Shown here in pieces: positions 45,141 to 54,937 of a stretch of DNA of 64,000 bases. The stretch's first letter is position 1, and every line of letters begins with the position of its first letter. The notes beneath the pieces are model-generated. The model was not told where the DNA came from. It did no database searches and saw only the letters and a program-made list of their open reading frames with translations. A program made the position numbers and the translations under genes. Origin of the DNA: an uncultured Haliea sp. (GTDB lineage: Bacteria; Pseudomonadota; Gammaproteobacteria; Pseudomonadales; Halieaceae); NCBI GenBank assembly GCA_947258585.1, contig CAMYIZ010000057.1:1-64000 (forward strand). Reading direction: 5' to 3'.

Positions 45141-47825
45141 ATGGATATTGCCATGACGCCAATCCTCCGCTCCTGTTTGCTGCTGCTGCTGTGCAGCGGG
45201 TCTCTTGTCGCCCCGAGCCCGCCCTCCGCCGCAAGTCCCGGCCAGGCCGGCTGGGACGTCAACCGCCCGGACTTCTCGGCAAGCCCGGTCAGCGCCGAAG
45301 TCGACGTCAGCGAGGGAACCTGGATGAGCCTGGACGTGGCGCCCGACGGCCGTCACCTGGTGTTCGATCTGCTCGGCGACATCTATGAGCTGCCCCTTGG
45401 CGGCGGCACCGCGCGGCCCCTGACCTCCGGCCACGCCTGGGACATGCAGCCCCGCTACAGTCCCGACGGCAGCCGGGTCGCCTTCACCTCGGACCGCGCA
45501 GGGGGCGACAATATCTGGACCCTGGAACGCGCCAGCGGCGAGCTGCGACAGATCACCTTCGAGATCTTCCGCTTGCTCAACAACCCCGTCTGGAGCCCGG
45601 ACGGGCAGTATCTCGCAGCGCGCAAGCACTTCACCACGTCGCGCTCCCTGGGCACGGGGGAAATCTGGCTCTACCACGCCGCCGGCAGCGGGGACAACAG
45701 CGGCCAGCTGGTGGTGCCCCGGCCCAGCCCGGCCTTCCAGAAGGAACAGGGCGAGCCCGCTTTCAGCCCCGACGGCAAGAGCCTGTACTTCTCCCTGAAT
45801 ACCACCCCCGGCGACACCTTCATCTACCACCAGGACAGCAATACCGAGCTGTTCCAGATTCGCCGGGTAGACCTCGCCAGCGGCGACGTCGACACCGTGG
45901 CCGGGGGACCCGGCGGCGCCGTGCGCGCCACCCCCTCCCCCGACGGCAAACAGCTCGCCTACGTCAAGCGGGTGCGGGCCGAGTCGCGGCTGTTCGTGAT
46001 GGACCTGGACTCCGGCAGCGAGCGCATGCTGTTCGACGCCCTGGACCTGGACATGCAGGAGACCTGGGCAGTACACGGACTCTACCCCAATATGGCCTGG
46101 ACCCCGGACAGCCGCGATCTCGTGTTCTGGGCCCAGGGCAGGATCTGGCGATCGCCGCCGACGGGGAGACCCTGGCCCTGCGCAAGCTGCCCGCCAGCAG
46201 CCTGCTGAGCCCCGAGTGGGCGGTCAACCCCGGCCTCTACCTGCTGGACCGCCGGGGTGGCGGGATGAGCTTTGTCAGCCCCCGGGGAAGCAACCCGCAT
46301 TTCGGTCCCGACGGCCGCATCTATGCCCAGGAGCGCGCGGACCGCGCCAGCGGTCGCGGCAGCAGTACCGCCAGCACCACGCTGATTGCCATGAGCCGCA
46401 GCGGCCACGATGTGCGCGAGGTCGCCAGCGCCGAACTCGCCACCAGCATCCGCCTGGCCCCGGATGGCCGCCATATTGCCTTCGAGGACGGCCAGCAGAT
46501 CTATCTGGCTGCCGCCACCCCGACCGGCAAGTCGCTGCAGCTGGACGCGGCGAAGCCGGCTTTCCCCACGGTGCGCCTGAGCAAGGTGGGCGGCGCCTAC
46601 CTGAACTGGAATGCCGACGGCAGCGCCGTGAGCTGGAGCACCGGATCCGAACTGAAGACCGTGACCGTGGCCGCGGCCATGACCCCAGGCTTCGAGCCCG
46701 GCGCGGCGGGCGTCGACCTGTCGATGATCGTGGACGCCGACACCCCGAATACGCGCCTGGCCCTGACCAACGCCCGCATCGTGACCATGAACGCGGCGCG
46801 CGAAGTCATCGAGGGCGGCACCCTGCTGCTGGAGGGTAACCGCATCCGCGCCCTGGGCAGCAGCGATCTCGCCATTCCCGAGGGCTTCCGTCCGGTCGAT
46901 ATGACCGGCAAGACCCTGCTCCCGGGCTTGGTCGATATCCACGCTCATGGTCCCTATGGCAGCAACGACATCATCCCCCAGCAGAACTGGGACCTGCTCG
47001 CGCACCTGGCGCTGGGGGTGACCACGGTACACAACCCGGCCAGCACCGCCCACCTGGTGTTTGCCGCAGCGGAGTACGCCCGGGCCGGCAGGATCCTGGG
47101 GCCGCGCATCTTCTCTACCGCGGAGACCATCTACGGGGCCAGATCCACCAACCTGCACCCGGTGGAAACCTTCGAGGACGCCCTGGCTCACGTCCGCCGG
47201 CTCAAGGCCCAGGGTGCGGTAACAGTGAAGAACTACAACCAGCCGCGCCGGGACCAGCGGCAGATGGTCATCGAAGCGGCGCGACAGGAGGGCCTGATGC
47301 CGGTGGCCGAAGGCGGCGCCCTGTATCACATGGACATGAACCTGATCGGCGACGGGATTACCGACATTGAGCACAACGTGCCGGTGCTGACCCTGTACGA
47401 CGACGTCATCCAGTACTGGCGCCAGAGCCAGGCCGGCTACACCCCGACCCTGGTGGTGACTTTCGGCGGGCTGACTTCCGAGGACTACTACTACCAGGAC
47501 ACCGAGGTCTGGAAGCACCCGCTGCTGGCCAACTTTGTTCCGCCCACGGTGCTGCAGCCGCGCTCGGTCCGCCGCCCCATGGCCCCCGACGCGGACTACC
47601 GCGACGACGATGCCGCGGCAGCGGCGAAATCCCTGCTGGAGCAGGGTATCCTGGTCAACACCGGCGGCCACGGCCAGCGCGGATATCCGTCACTCGGACC
47701 AGATCAGCCACATTGTACTGAACGGGCGCGTGTACCAGGCGGAGTCCCTCAGCGAGGTGTTCACCGGAGAGCGCGTTCTGCAGCCCTTCTGGTGGCAGGG
47801 TCGGCCGGAAGCGGAGATTCGCTGA
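45141..47825 (+). pseudogene. Decayed exported TolB-propeller/amidohydrolase gene with two out-of-frame deletions
   Basis: Remnant of a long secreted protein: signal peptide, PD40/TolB beta-propeller repeats (DVAPDGRHLVFDLLGDIYELPLGG, YSPDGSRVAFTSDR), then an amidohydrolase domain from about 46760. That domain keeps the metal-binding VDIHAHG, a candidate carboxylated lysine in TVKNYNQPRR, and HMDM/IEHNVP. The first reading frame stops at 46208 after a shift near 46141-46160; the protein then resumes in another frame (DLAIAADGETLALRKLPASSLLSPEW). A second lesion near 47680 joins NTGGHGQR out of frame to DIRHSDQISHIVLNGRVYQ, whose frame ends at 47825. Family members have roughly 100 more residues at the first site and about 60 more at the second. 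The function is presumably lost. Confidence 0.82.
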
Positions 47826-47892
47826 AGCCCGCGCTGTGGCTTGCCCGCCGCCACCACGGTGCCGGGGTCAGGGCGGCAGGCAATCGCACCAA

Positions 47893-48768
47893 CTACAAGG
47901 TGGAGCGTCCCAGCAGCCCGGTGAGGCGTCGCAGCAGCCACTTCGGCGTCGCCCGGGCCGCCAGCGTCGTCGCCAGATTGAGCGTACCCGGGACGACGAT
48001 GGCCTGCCCCTTCAGGCAGGCCCGCCAGGCCTCCTCAGCGACGTCCTGGACATCGGAGACCAGCATCGACGGCAGGTTCTGGAGCGCACTGGAGCCCGCC
48101 TGGGCCCGGGCCACCATGTCGGTCGCGGTGATGCCCGGGCAGAGGGTGGTCAGGGTCACGCCGGTGCCGCGCAGCTCCTCCCCCAGCGCTTCGGACAGGG
48201 ACAGCACATAGGCCTTGGTGGCCGCGTAGGTCGCCAGGCTGGGAATGGGCTGGAACGCGGCAATCGATGCGACATTCAGCACCCGCCCGCTACCGCGCGC
48301 CGCCATGGGAGGCACAAAGTGGGCCAGCAGGTCGGTGAAGCCCGCCACGTTGAGCTGCACCATGGCCTGGTGGTCTGCCGCTGTCATCGCGGTGAACGCC
48401 CCGTGCTGCAGCACCCCCGCGTTGTTCACCAGTATATCCACCGCCACGCCCTGCCGCTGCAGCGCTTGCGACAGCTTGCGGGCGCTGCCGCTGGCGGCCA
48501 TATCCAGCGGCAGCACGGTGACGTCAATGGCGTGGCTCTCGCGCAGGGCCTGGGCCAGCGCTTCGAGCTTGTCCCGGCTGCGGGCGACCAGCACCAGGTC
48601 GTAATCCTCCGCCGCAATCAGCCAGGCCAGGGTCTCACCTATGCCCGAGGAAGCGCCGGTAATCAGGGCCGTCCTGCGCACCCGGGCACTGGCGGAGCCG
48701 GCAGAGGGACGGGACTTGCGGGGCTTGCGCTTCGCGCCCTGCGGACTGTTCTGGTTGTCGGGGCTCAT
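47893..48768 (-). CDS. Short-chain dehydrogenase/reductase
   Basis: NAD(P)-dependent oxidoreductase, 291 aa. After a basic, Ser/Pro-rich N-terminal extension of about 33 residues it has the classical TGASSGIG cofactor motif, VDILVNNAG, the catalytic NVASIAAF (Ser) and YAATK (Tyr, Lys), and LCPGITATDM. The C-terminal stretch (about 245-291) with WLLRRLTGLLGR may contact the membrane. GGAGG precedes the ATG. It lies 22 nt downstream of the GTPase gene, so it is probably the third gene of that operon. Substrate unknown. Confidence 0.87.
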   Translation of the reverse strand: MSPDNQNSPQGAKRKPRKSRPSAGSASARVRRTALITGASSGIGETLAWLIAAEDYDLVLVARSRDKLEALAQALRESHAIDVTVLPLDMAASGSARKLSQALQRQGVAVDILVNNAGVLQHGAFTAMTAADHQAMVQLNVAGFTDLLAHFVPPMAARGSGRVLNVASIAAFQPIPSLATYAATKAYVLSLSEALGEELRGTGVTLTTLCPGITATDMVARAQAGSSALQNLPSMLVSDVQDVAEEAWRACLKGQAIVVPGTLNLATTLAARATPKWLLRRLTGLLGRSTL

Positions 48769-48790
48769 GTCGCTGTCCTCCAGGGTGGTT

Positions 48791-50221
48791 TCAGGTATCC
48801 CGTTGCCGGCATTGCTCTTCGATCAGCGCCGCCAGCTGCTGCCGCCGCTCGGTCAGCTTCCTGCCCTTGCGCAGGTCGGCGAACACGCGGCCGAAGCGCC
48901 GGCGCTGGCTGTCGTCCAGCTCCGCGAGCAGCTGGCCGCGCAGGTTCAGGGTACTGCGATCCGCGTGCGTACGGCTGCACAGCAGATGATGATGCAACAG
49001 CGCCCGCCCCAGCACCACGAAGGGAAAGTTGAGATTGCGGGCGGGACCGTAGTGCAACGCCTTGCCGCCCGTCGGCATGCCCCGGACCCGGATCTCGCCA
49101 ATATCATTGGCGTAGCGCAGTGCCGCGAGACCACTCCCGGCGGCGCCCAGCGCGCCGGACACCAGGGTCCCCAGACCACCCAGCAGCCCCCCGGTGGCAC
49201 CGTCGATCACCAGGCCAGTGCCGCCCCCCACCACGGCACCCACCGAGCCTGCGACTGTCACCAGGGAGCGGCGATCCAGCCCCCACAGATACCAGTCATC
49301 GACATTGAACAGCTCCGACTCTTCCAGCGCCAGCCCCTCCTCCGTACGCGTCAGGCTGGTCCAGGAAAACACCTCCTCCACCTGGCGTCGGCACTGCCGC
49401 TCGCGCTCCGCGAGGTGGTGCTGATAACGCTTGAACAGCAGCGCCTGCACCGGCTCCACCGGCAGGCCCCGCGGCACCTTTTGCGAGGTTTCCCAGGTGA
49501 TTGCCTCGGCCAGCAGGTCGGCAATCAGCAGGCTGGCGGCCCGGTGCTGGCCCGCGCGCTCGTCGCGCAGCACTGCCACCGCCCGGGACAGCGCATCGCG
49601 CCAGCTTGGGTCCAGGTGCCCGAACAGCTCCAGCAGTTCCAGCTGTTTGGTCAACTCCGCGCGCTGGGCATCGAACTGGCGCACGGTGCGAAAGTATTGG
49701 CCCAGTCCCGCGCTCCATTCAGCGGCGAAGTCATCGCTGTCGATGGGATTGATCAGCGCCAGGCTGGGCCGGCCGGTCCAGCGCAGGATCTCCATCTCCG
49801 CTTCATAATCGGCGCTGAAGGGCACGGAACCATCCACCACGTAGATGATGCCGGCGCCGTTGACGATGGGCTGCAGCAACTCGCACTCATCGTGGAAGCG
49901 CGGGTCCGCGCGGTGTAGCTGCACGAACTGGCGCACGGCAGCGGGCCGGGAGGCCGCATCGGCGCTGTTCGCCTGCAGCCAGTCCAGTACCGCGCGGGCG
50001 CGCTGGATACCGGGGGTATCCACCAGGACATAGAGCGTCTCCTGGTCCACGCGCATGGGAAATTCCCGGGCGTCGCGGGTGGAGCCGGCGCGGGAGTCAA
50101 TGAACACCGAGTCGTCCCGGGCCAGGGTGGCGACGATGCTGGACTTGCCTTTGTTGGGGCGCCCGACCACCGCGAAGGTCGGGGCTGCCTTCAGCGGGGC
50201 TGCCATCAGCGGGGCTGCCAT
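48791..50221 (-). CDS. GTPase with DUF3482 domain
   Basis: Small-GTPase-like protein fused to a C-terminal DUF3482 region, 476 aa. The G-domain has the P-loop GRPNKGKSSIV (about 20-30), the RAGSTRDAREFPM switch region and the DTPG motif. The C-terminal half carries a Gly-rich hydrophobic stretch (SVGAVVGGGTGLVIDGATGGLLGGLGTLV, split here as about 325-365) that may insert in membrane. The start region repeats MAAPL twice because of a tandem DNA duplication, so the exact start is ambiguous. It overlaps the DUF2868 gene by TGATG. Partner proteins usually co-occur, as here; function unknown. Confidence 0.88.
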   Translation of the reverse strand: MAAPLMAAPLKAAPTFAVVGRPNKGKSSIVATLARDDSVFIDSRAGSTRDAREFPMRVDQETLYVLVDTPGIQRARAVLDWLQANSADAASRPAAVRQFVQLHRADPRFHDECELLQPIVNGAGIIYVVDGSVPFSADYEAEMEILRWTGRPSLALINPIDSDDFAAEWSAGLGQYFRTVRQFDAQRAELTKQLELLELFGHLDPSWRDALSRAVAVLRDERAGQHRAASLLIADLLAEAITWETSQKVPRGLPVEPVQALLFKRYQHHLAERERQCRRQVEEVFSWTSLTRTEEGLALEESELFNVDDWYLWGLDRRSLVTVAGSVGAVVGGGTGLVIDGATGGLLGGLGTLVSGALGAAGSGLAALRYANDIGEIRVRGMPTGGKALHYGPARNLNFPFVVLGRALLHHHLLCSRTHADRSTLNLRGQLLAELDDSQRRRFGRVFADLRKGRKLTERRQQLAALIEEQCRQRDT

Positions 50222-51627
50222 CAGCGCTGCACCCGGTTCAGCAGTTGCACGTCGACACTGGCAAAGGGCAGCGAACGCACGAAGCTCCGCCAGTCCTCGA
50301 CCTTGCGGTGGGGAATCGCCTTGCCGGGCAGCGGCGCCAGCAGGACAGTACAGCGCGGCACCCCGGCCAGGGGCTCCAGCAGGTCCCGCAGTTCCGCCAG
50401 CGGGGGCTCCCAGGCCTTCACCACCAGCAACAGGCGCTCGCTGGACGCCGCCGGCAGCGCCTGCAGCCGGGCCAGATCAGCTGGCAACCCCGCGGTCCCG
50501 ACAACCAGCACCTGTGCCGGCGCCAGCGCGTGCAACTCCTCGAAGTCCGCGGGGCCACCCGGACCCAGAGCCCCGCCGTAATCCACCAGCAGCAGTTTGT
50601 CATCCGTCACCGCAATTCCCAGCGGCGCAGGGTCCGCCCGGGCCACCGCCGCCGCGCTGGCCTCCGGCGTGGCGCGCGTACTTACCAGCGGTGCCTGCAT
50701 CCTCGCCAGCACCTGCTCCGCCCCGGGATAGTGGAGGAAACTGCGCAGTAGCAGACGACGGTAAAACAGGCGCGACAGGACCCACAGCAGAAGCCGGGGC
50801 AGCAAGGCATAGACCAGCAGGCACCCCCACAGGAATGCCCACCAGCCACGCATGCTTTCAATCGCGCTGCGATCAATGGTTGCCGTTGCCGGGTGGAAAC
50901 GGCTGCTCGCCACCACCTCGGGCGGCACTGTAGCCAGCGGCAACCACCCAGACCACGGCAGCGCCAGAATCTCGGTCAGGCGCTGTACCAGCCCGGTACC
51001 CGGGTTGAAGGTGGAGCCCCAGACAAAACTGAACTCGCCCAGGGCTGGCACCAGCAGGAAGGCCAGCGCCGCGCCCACGCTGAACAGGGCGCCCAGTTCC
51101 TGCCCGTAGCGCAGGAACAGCATGCGCAGGACCGGCTGCGCCTCCCGCAGGGTGCGCCGGTCCGGCAGGCTGCGCTGCACGATCCAGCGCGCGGGATGCA
51201 GCGGCAGCGCCATCGGCACGTGGCCCCTGACCGTGCGCCACATCATCGCCCCCGCCAGCAGGCTGAGTGCGGACTGCAGCAGCACAAACAGCGCCAGGAA
51301 CAGGAATACATTCACCAGCGCCCGATCACTGCCGAAGAGAAAACCGGCCATGGTGACAAAGCCGGCCAGCAGCGCCAGCAAGCGCACCAGCAGTGCCAGC
51401 GATGCGGCGGAAAGGGGATGCTCGACTGTATCCGTGGCGGGGGCATCCGCCGACGCCGACACCGTGTCCAGCCAGTACAGCAGGCGCGGCAGGGGCGCGG
51501 TTGCGGCCAGCCCGGACGCCACCGCCCGGTCCCGCTCCCGCAAGACGGACACAGGCTGCTCCCGGTCCTGTTGCAACCGTGTGGCCAGCCGGTAAAGATC
51601 CGCCAGGTCGGGCCTGCTGTCGGTCAT
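50221..51627 (-). CDS. DUF2868 membrane protein
   Basis: Membrane protein of unknown function, 468 aa, translationally coupled to the DUF3482 GTPase. It has about four to six hydrophobic segments (including SLALLVRLLALLAGFVTMAG, VFLFLALFVLLQSALSLLAG, GWWAFLWGCLLVYALLPRLL). A soluble C-terminal region with a nucleotide-fold-like pattern (LGIAVTDDKLLLVDYGG, AQVLVVGTAGLP) follows. ATG at 51625-51627 (MTDSRPDLADLYRLATRL). The frame is open far upstream, but that is antisense to the WYL gene. The pair probably forms a membrane-bound GTPase complex; inference. Confidence 0.85.
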   Translation of the reverse strand: MTDSRPDLADLYRLATRLQQDREQPVSVLRERDRAVASGLAATAPLPRLLYWLDTVSASADAPATDTVEHPLSAASLALLVRLLALLAGFVTMAGFLFGSDRALVNVFLFLALFVLLQSALSLLAGAMMWRTVRGHVPMALPLHPARWIVQRSLPDRRTLREAQPVLRMLFLRYGQELGALFSVGAALAFLLVPALGEFSFVWGSTFNPGTGLVQRLTEILALPWSGWLPLATVPPEVVASSRFHPATATIDRSAIESMRGWWAFLWGCLLVYALLPRLLLWVLSRLFYRRLLLRSFLHYPGAEQVLARMQAPLVSTRATPEASAAAVARADPAPLGIAVTDDKLLLVDYGGALGPGGPADFEELHALAPAQVLVVGTAGLPADLARLQALPAASSERLLLVVKAWEPPLAELRDLLEPLAGVPRCTVLLAPLPGKAIPHRKVEDWRSFVRSLPFASVDVQLLNRVQR

Positions 51628-51687
51628 TGCGTTCTGCTCTATATTCGCGGGCGACATGTCGGTGTACGATACAGGCATTCTGCCGGC

Positions 51688-52581
51688 ATGGGGAGTTACC
51701 GCAGCGTGATCACCGCCAGCCACGGCAAGTGGCCCATTCGCTGGGACCTGCTGGTCCGCTATCGCTTTATCGAAACCATTGTGCTCTGGGAGGGGCGCCT
51801 CACTACCCGCCATCTCTGCGAGACCTTCGGCATCGGCCGGCAACAGGCGAGCAAGGATATCAACAGCTATATCCGCCAGATCGGCCCCGGCAACCTGGTC
51901 TACGACAAGTCCCTCAAGGGCTATACCCCGGCAGCCGGTTTTACGCCCCGTGTCACCCAGGGCGTGGCGGACGAGTACCTGCACCTGATGGCGCGCAACA
52001 ACGAGCTGTCCAACGTCTTCGAATCGCTGGCCCTGAACGTCGCCAATGTGGAAGTGCTGTCGGTGCCCGTGCGCGATGTCAGACCGGAGGTGCTGCGCCC
52101 GATCATGCAGGCTGCGCGGCAACAGAAACGGCTGGAGGTGGACTATGTCTCCATCCAGCACCCGGACCGCGAGGGTCGCATCATAGTCCCGCATACCCTG
52201 GTCTATACCGGCCTGCGCTGGCACGTGCGGGCCTGGTGCGAAAAGAACCAGGAGTACCGGGATTTCGTGCTGAGCCGTTTCCGGGACATCCCGGAAATCC
52301 TCGATGACTCGGATCGTGGCATCAACGGGGACAGCGAATGGAATACCCAGGTGACGCTCCGCATTGTCCCCGACCCGCGCCTGCGCGAAGACCAGCGCCA
52401 GGTGGTGGAAACCGATTACGGCATGCACCAGGGCGCGCTCACCATCACCGTGCGCGGCAAGCTGGTTCCCTACGCGCTCAAGCTCTTGCACATTGACCCC
52501 GACACGGCGCAGGATGACCCCATGGCGCAGCAGATCGTGGTGGCAAACCGCGCAGAGCTGGCACCCTGGCTGTTTAACTGA
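51688..52581 (+). CDS. WYL-domain transcriptional regulator
   Basis: DNA-binding regulator of the HTH-WYL type, 297 aa. The N-terminus has a winged helix (TTRHLCETFGIGRQQASKDINSYI) and the WYL domain spans about 155-225 (RLEVDYVSIQHPDREGRIIVPHTL, GLRWHVRAWC, YRDFVLSRF). A C-terminal extension follows. ATG at 51688 is used; a GTG at 51706 follows GGGAG by about 10 nt and may be the true start. WYL domains sense ligands such as nucleotides in several known regulators. It is divergent from the DUF2868-GTPase-SDR operon across 60 bp and may control it; inference. Confidence 0.87.
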   Translation: MGSYRSVITASHGKWPIRWDLLVRYRFIETIVLWEGRLTTRHLCETFGIGRQQASKDINSYIRQIGPGNLVYDKSLKGYTPAAGFTPRVTQGVADEYLHLMARNNELSNVFESLALNVANVEVLSVPVRDVRPEVLRPIMQAARQQKRLEVDYVSIQHPDREGRIIVPHTLVYTGLRWHVRAWCEKNQEYRDFVLSRFRDIPEILDDSDRGINGDSEWNTQVTLRIVPDPRLREDQRQVVETDYGMHQGALTITVRGKLVPYALKLLHIDPDTAQDDPMAQQIVVANRAELAPWLFN

Positions 52582-52610
52582 ACAATAACCATTCCGCGGG
52601 AGCACGCACC

Positions 52611-53195
52611 ATGGGCCATTTCTTCACTCGCATTGCCTGGACCATCATCATTCCATTGCTGCTGGCCGGCAACATCCTGACCCTGACCTGGCGGCCCGCC
52701 ACTGCCGCTCTCTCCGCGGGGCTTGAGGAAGCCGGTGTCAGTACCGTGTACCTGCAGATGCAGCAGCGACAGCGGGAGCAGGGCCAGGAACTGGCGGCGG
52801 CACAGGCTCGCAACAACGAAATCGGCGAGCGAATTCAGGTGACCGGGGCTGCCATCCGTCAGCGCACCGTGCAAAGCGCCAGCGCCAGCGTTGGCTCCCT
52901 GCCGGCCGGCGCAGTGCCCTACCTGGGCTGGGCCGTGGTGGTCGGGATTACCGGTTACGAGCTGATGCTGGCCTGCGAAAACCTGCGGGACCTCAACGCT
53001 CTGTACTCGGATTTCGGCATCGATGCCGGCGCCAGCGACGAGTCCATGGCGTTTATCTGTGCCCCCGACCTGCGCAGCTTTGCCGAAGCCTATGAGCGCA
53101 TTCCGGATGCCCTGGCGGAGGAATATGCCGAGTTCCAGGCCTGGGCCGAGGCCACCGAGAAGGCCCTGCCGGCGGCTACCGCAGCTGGAGAATGA
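52611..53195 (+). CDS. Unrecognised single-span membrane protein with coiled-coil segment
   Basis: A 194-aa protein I cannot assign. It has an N-terminal membrane anchor (about 7-27), a Gln/Glu-rich likely coiled coil (LQMQQRQREQGQELAAAQARNNEIGERI, about 48-75) and a second hydrophobic stretch (about 97-118, AVPYLGWAVVVGITGYELM). The C-terminus is acidic and helical. GGGAG lies 8 nt before the ATG. It starts 29 nt after the WYL regulator gene and could be co-transcribed. Its last 20 nt overlap the convergent quinone oxidoreductase gene. Confidence 0.65.
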   Translation: MGHFFTRIAWTIIIPLLLAGNILTLTWRPATAALSAGLEEAGVSTVYLQMQQRQREQGQELAAAQARNNEIGERIQVTGAAIRQRTVQSASASVGSLPAGAVPYLGWAVVVGITGYELMLACENLRDLNALYSDFGIDAGASDESMAFICAPDLRSFAEAYERIPDALAEEYAEFQAWAEATEKALPAATAAGE

Positions 53196-54156
53196 TCTTG
53201 CCGATGTGGCGGCTGCTTTCCATCAGTTCGTGGGCGGCGCTGGCCTCCGCCAGGGGAAAGGTCGCCGCGATCACCGGCTTGAACTTGCCCTGCACCAACA
53301 ACGGCCAGACATGCTCGCGCAGACCGGCGGCTATTGCCGCCTTGGCGGCACTGGACTGTGGCCTCAGGGTAGAGGCCGTCAGGGTCAGGCGCTTGCGCAG
53401 CACCGGCACGAAGTTGACCATCGCCTCGAAGCCCGCCTGGAAGGCAATATTGACGATGCGGCCATCCAGGGCCGCCAGCTGGATGTTGCGGTTGATGTAG
53501 TCGCCGCCCACCATGTCCAGAATGACGTCCACCCCGGCGTCCTCGGTCACCCTGGCGAGCACCTCCTGGAAATCCTCTTCCCGATAGTTGACCGCCCAGG
53601 ATGCGCCGAGCTCGACGCAGGCCTGGCACTTCTCCTCGCTGCCGGCGGTGGCGTAGACCGTGGCCCCCAACGCGCAGGCTATCTGGATTGCGGTTGTGCC
53701 GATACCCGAACTGCCACCGTGCACCAGCAGGCTCTCCCCGGGCTGTAAACGACCGCGCTCAAAGACGTTGGTCCAGACCGTGAAGCAGGTTTCAGGCAGT
53801 CCCGCGGCGTCCAGCAGGTCCAGTTCCCGCGGCACCGGCAGGCATTGCCCCGCGGGCGCGGTCACGTACTCCGCGTAGCCACCGCCATTGGTGAGCGCGC
53901 AGACCCGGTCACCCGTGTTCCACCCCGAGACCCCGGCGCCTACCGCTGCCACCGTTCCCGCCACCTCCAGTCCCGGCAGGTCCGAGGCACCGGGAGGCGG
54001 CGGATAGAGGCCCAGCCGCTGGATGACGTCAGGCCGGTTGACCCCGGCCGCCACCACCTCGATCAGGAGTTCCCCGTCCCCGGCCCGGGGTGTCTCGCGC
54101 TCGGCCAGTACCAGAACCTCCGGGCCTCCAGGCTGGCTTATCTCAATACACTGCAT
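53176..54156 (-). CDS. NAD(P)H quinone oxidoreductase, PIG3/QorA-like
   Basis: Zinc-independent MDR-family quinone reductase, 326 aa. It has GVNRPDVIQRLGLYPPPPGASDLPGLEVAG (N-terminal GroES domain, typical of the PIG3 group), NGGGYAEYV and the NADPH-binding HGGSSGIGTTAIQIA. The Y/R-containing VNYREEDF segment follows. The C-terminus HIGKIILQLR is typical of the family. Expected to reduce quinones in the cytoplasm. Convergent with the small membrane protein gene. Confidence 0.9.
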   Translation of the reverse strand: MQCIEISQPGGPEVLVLAERETPRAGDGELLIEVVAAGVNRPDVIQRLGLYPPPPGASDLPGLEVAGTVAAVGAGVSGWNTGDRVCALTNGGGYAEYVTAPAGQCLPVPRELDLLDAAGLPETCFTVWTNVFERGRLQPGESLLVHGGSSGIGTTAIQIACALGATVYATAGSEEKCQACVELGASWAVNYREEDFQEVLARVTEDAGVDVILDMVGGDYINRNIQLAALDGRIVNIAFQAGFEAMVNFVPVLRKRLTLTASTLRPQSSAAKAAIAAGLREHVWPLLVQGKFKPVIAATFPLAEASAAHELMESSRHIGKIILQLR

Positions 54157-54188
54157 ACCGTCTCTCGCTGGGAAAATGGGGGATAGAC

Positions 54189-54932
54189 TCAGGTGAACTT
54201 CTTCATGATATCCACCGGCAGGGGGAACACAATGGTGGAGCTCTTGTCGCCGGCAATTTCCACCAGGGTTTGCAGGTAGCGCAGCTGGATGGCCGACTCC
54301 TCGGTGGCGAGTATCTTGGCGGCCTCGGCCAGTTTTTCCGCGGCTTCCGCTTCACCGTTCGCATGAATGACCTTGGCCCGCCGCTCCCGCTCAGCCTCGG
54401 CCTGCTTGGCGATTGCACGCACCATGGATTCGTTCAGGTCCACATGCTTGATCTCCACGTTGGCGACTTTCACCCCCCAGGCCTCAGTCTGCTTGTCGAG
54501 AATCGCCTGGATATCGTCGTTCAGACGATCGCGCTCCGCCAGCATGTCGTCGAGTTCGTGCTGGCCCAGCACTGAGCGCAATGTGGTCTGGGACAGCTGG
54601 CTGGTCGCCTCCAGGTAGTTCTCCACCTGAATGATGGCCCGCTCGGGATCCACCACACGGAAATAGATGACCGCGTTGACCTGTACCGAGACATTGTCCC
54701 GGGAAATCACATCCTGGGTCGGCACATCCATTACCAGAGTGCGCAGGTCCACCCGCACCATCTGCTGCAGGATGGGGATGATCACGATCAGACCGGGGCC
54801 CTTGACCCGGTAGAAGCGCCCGAGCATGAAAATGACACCGCGCTCGTACTCGCGCAGCACCCGGAACATGGACAGCAGCAAGGCGATGACCAGCACCAGG
54901 ATGACACCACCGAACGTTTGCATCTCAAACAT
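54189..54932 (-). CDS. Slipin/stomatin-like SPFH-domain protein
   Basis: Membrane-scaffold protein, 247 aa. One N-terminal hydrophobic segment (about 8-25) is followed by the SPFH/Band-7 domain: [48 protein letters not shown] charged coiled-coil tail ([32 protein letters not shown]) comes next. It starts 5 nt after the NfeD-type gene ends; the two form a conserved pair thought to organise and cleave membrane proteins in detergent-resistant domains. Confidence 0.93.
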   Translation of the reverse strand: MFEMQTFGGVILVLVIALLLSMFRVLREYERGVIFMLGRFYRVKGPGLIVIIPILQQMVRVDLRTLVMDVPTQDVISRDNVSVQVNAVIYFRVVDPERAIIQVENYLEATSQLSQTTLRSVLGQHELDDMLAERDRLNDDIQAILDKQTEAWGVKVANVEIKHVDLNESMVRAIAKQAEAERERRAKVIHANGEAEAAEKLAEAAKILATEESAIQLRYLQTLVEIAGDKSSTIVFPLPVDIMKKFT

Positions 54933-54937
54933 TGTCG

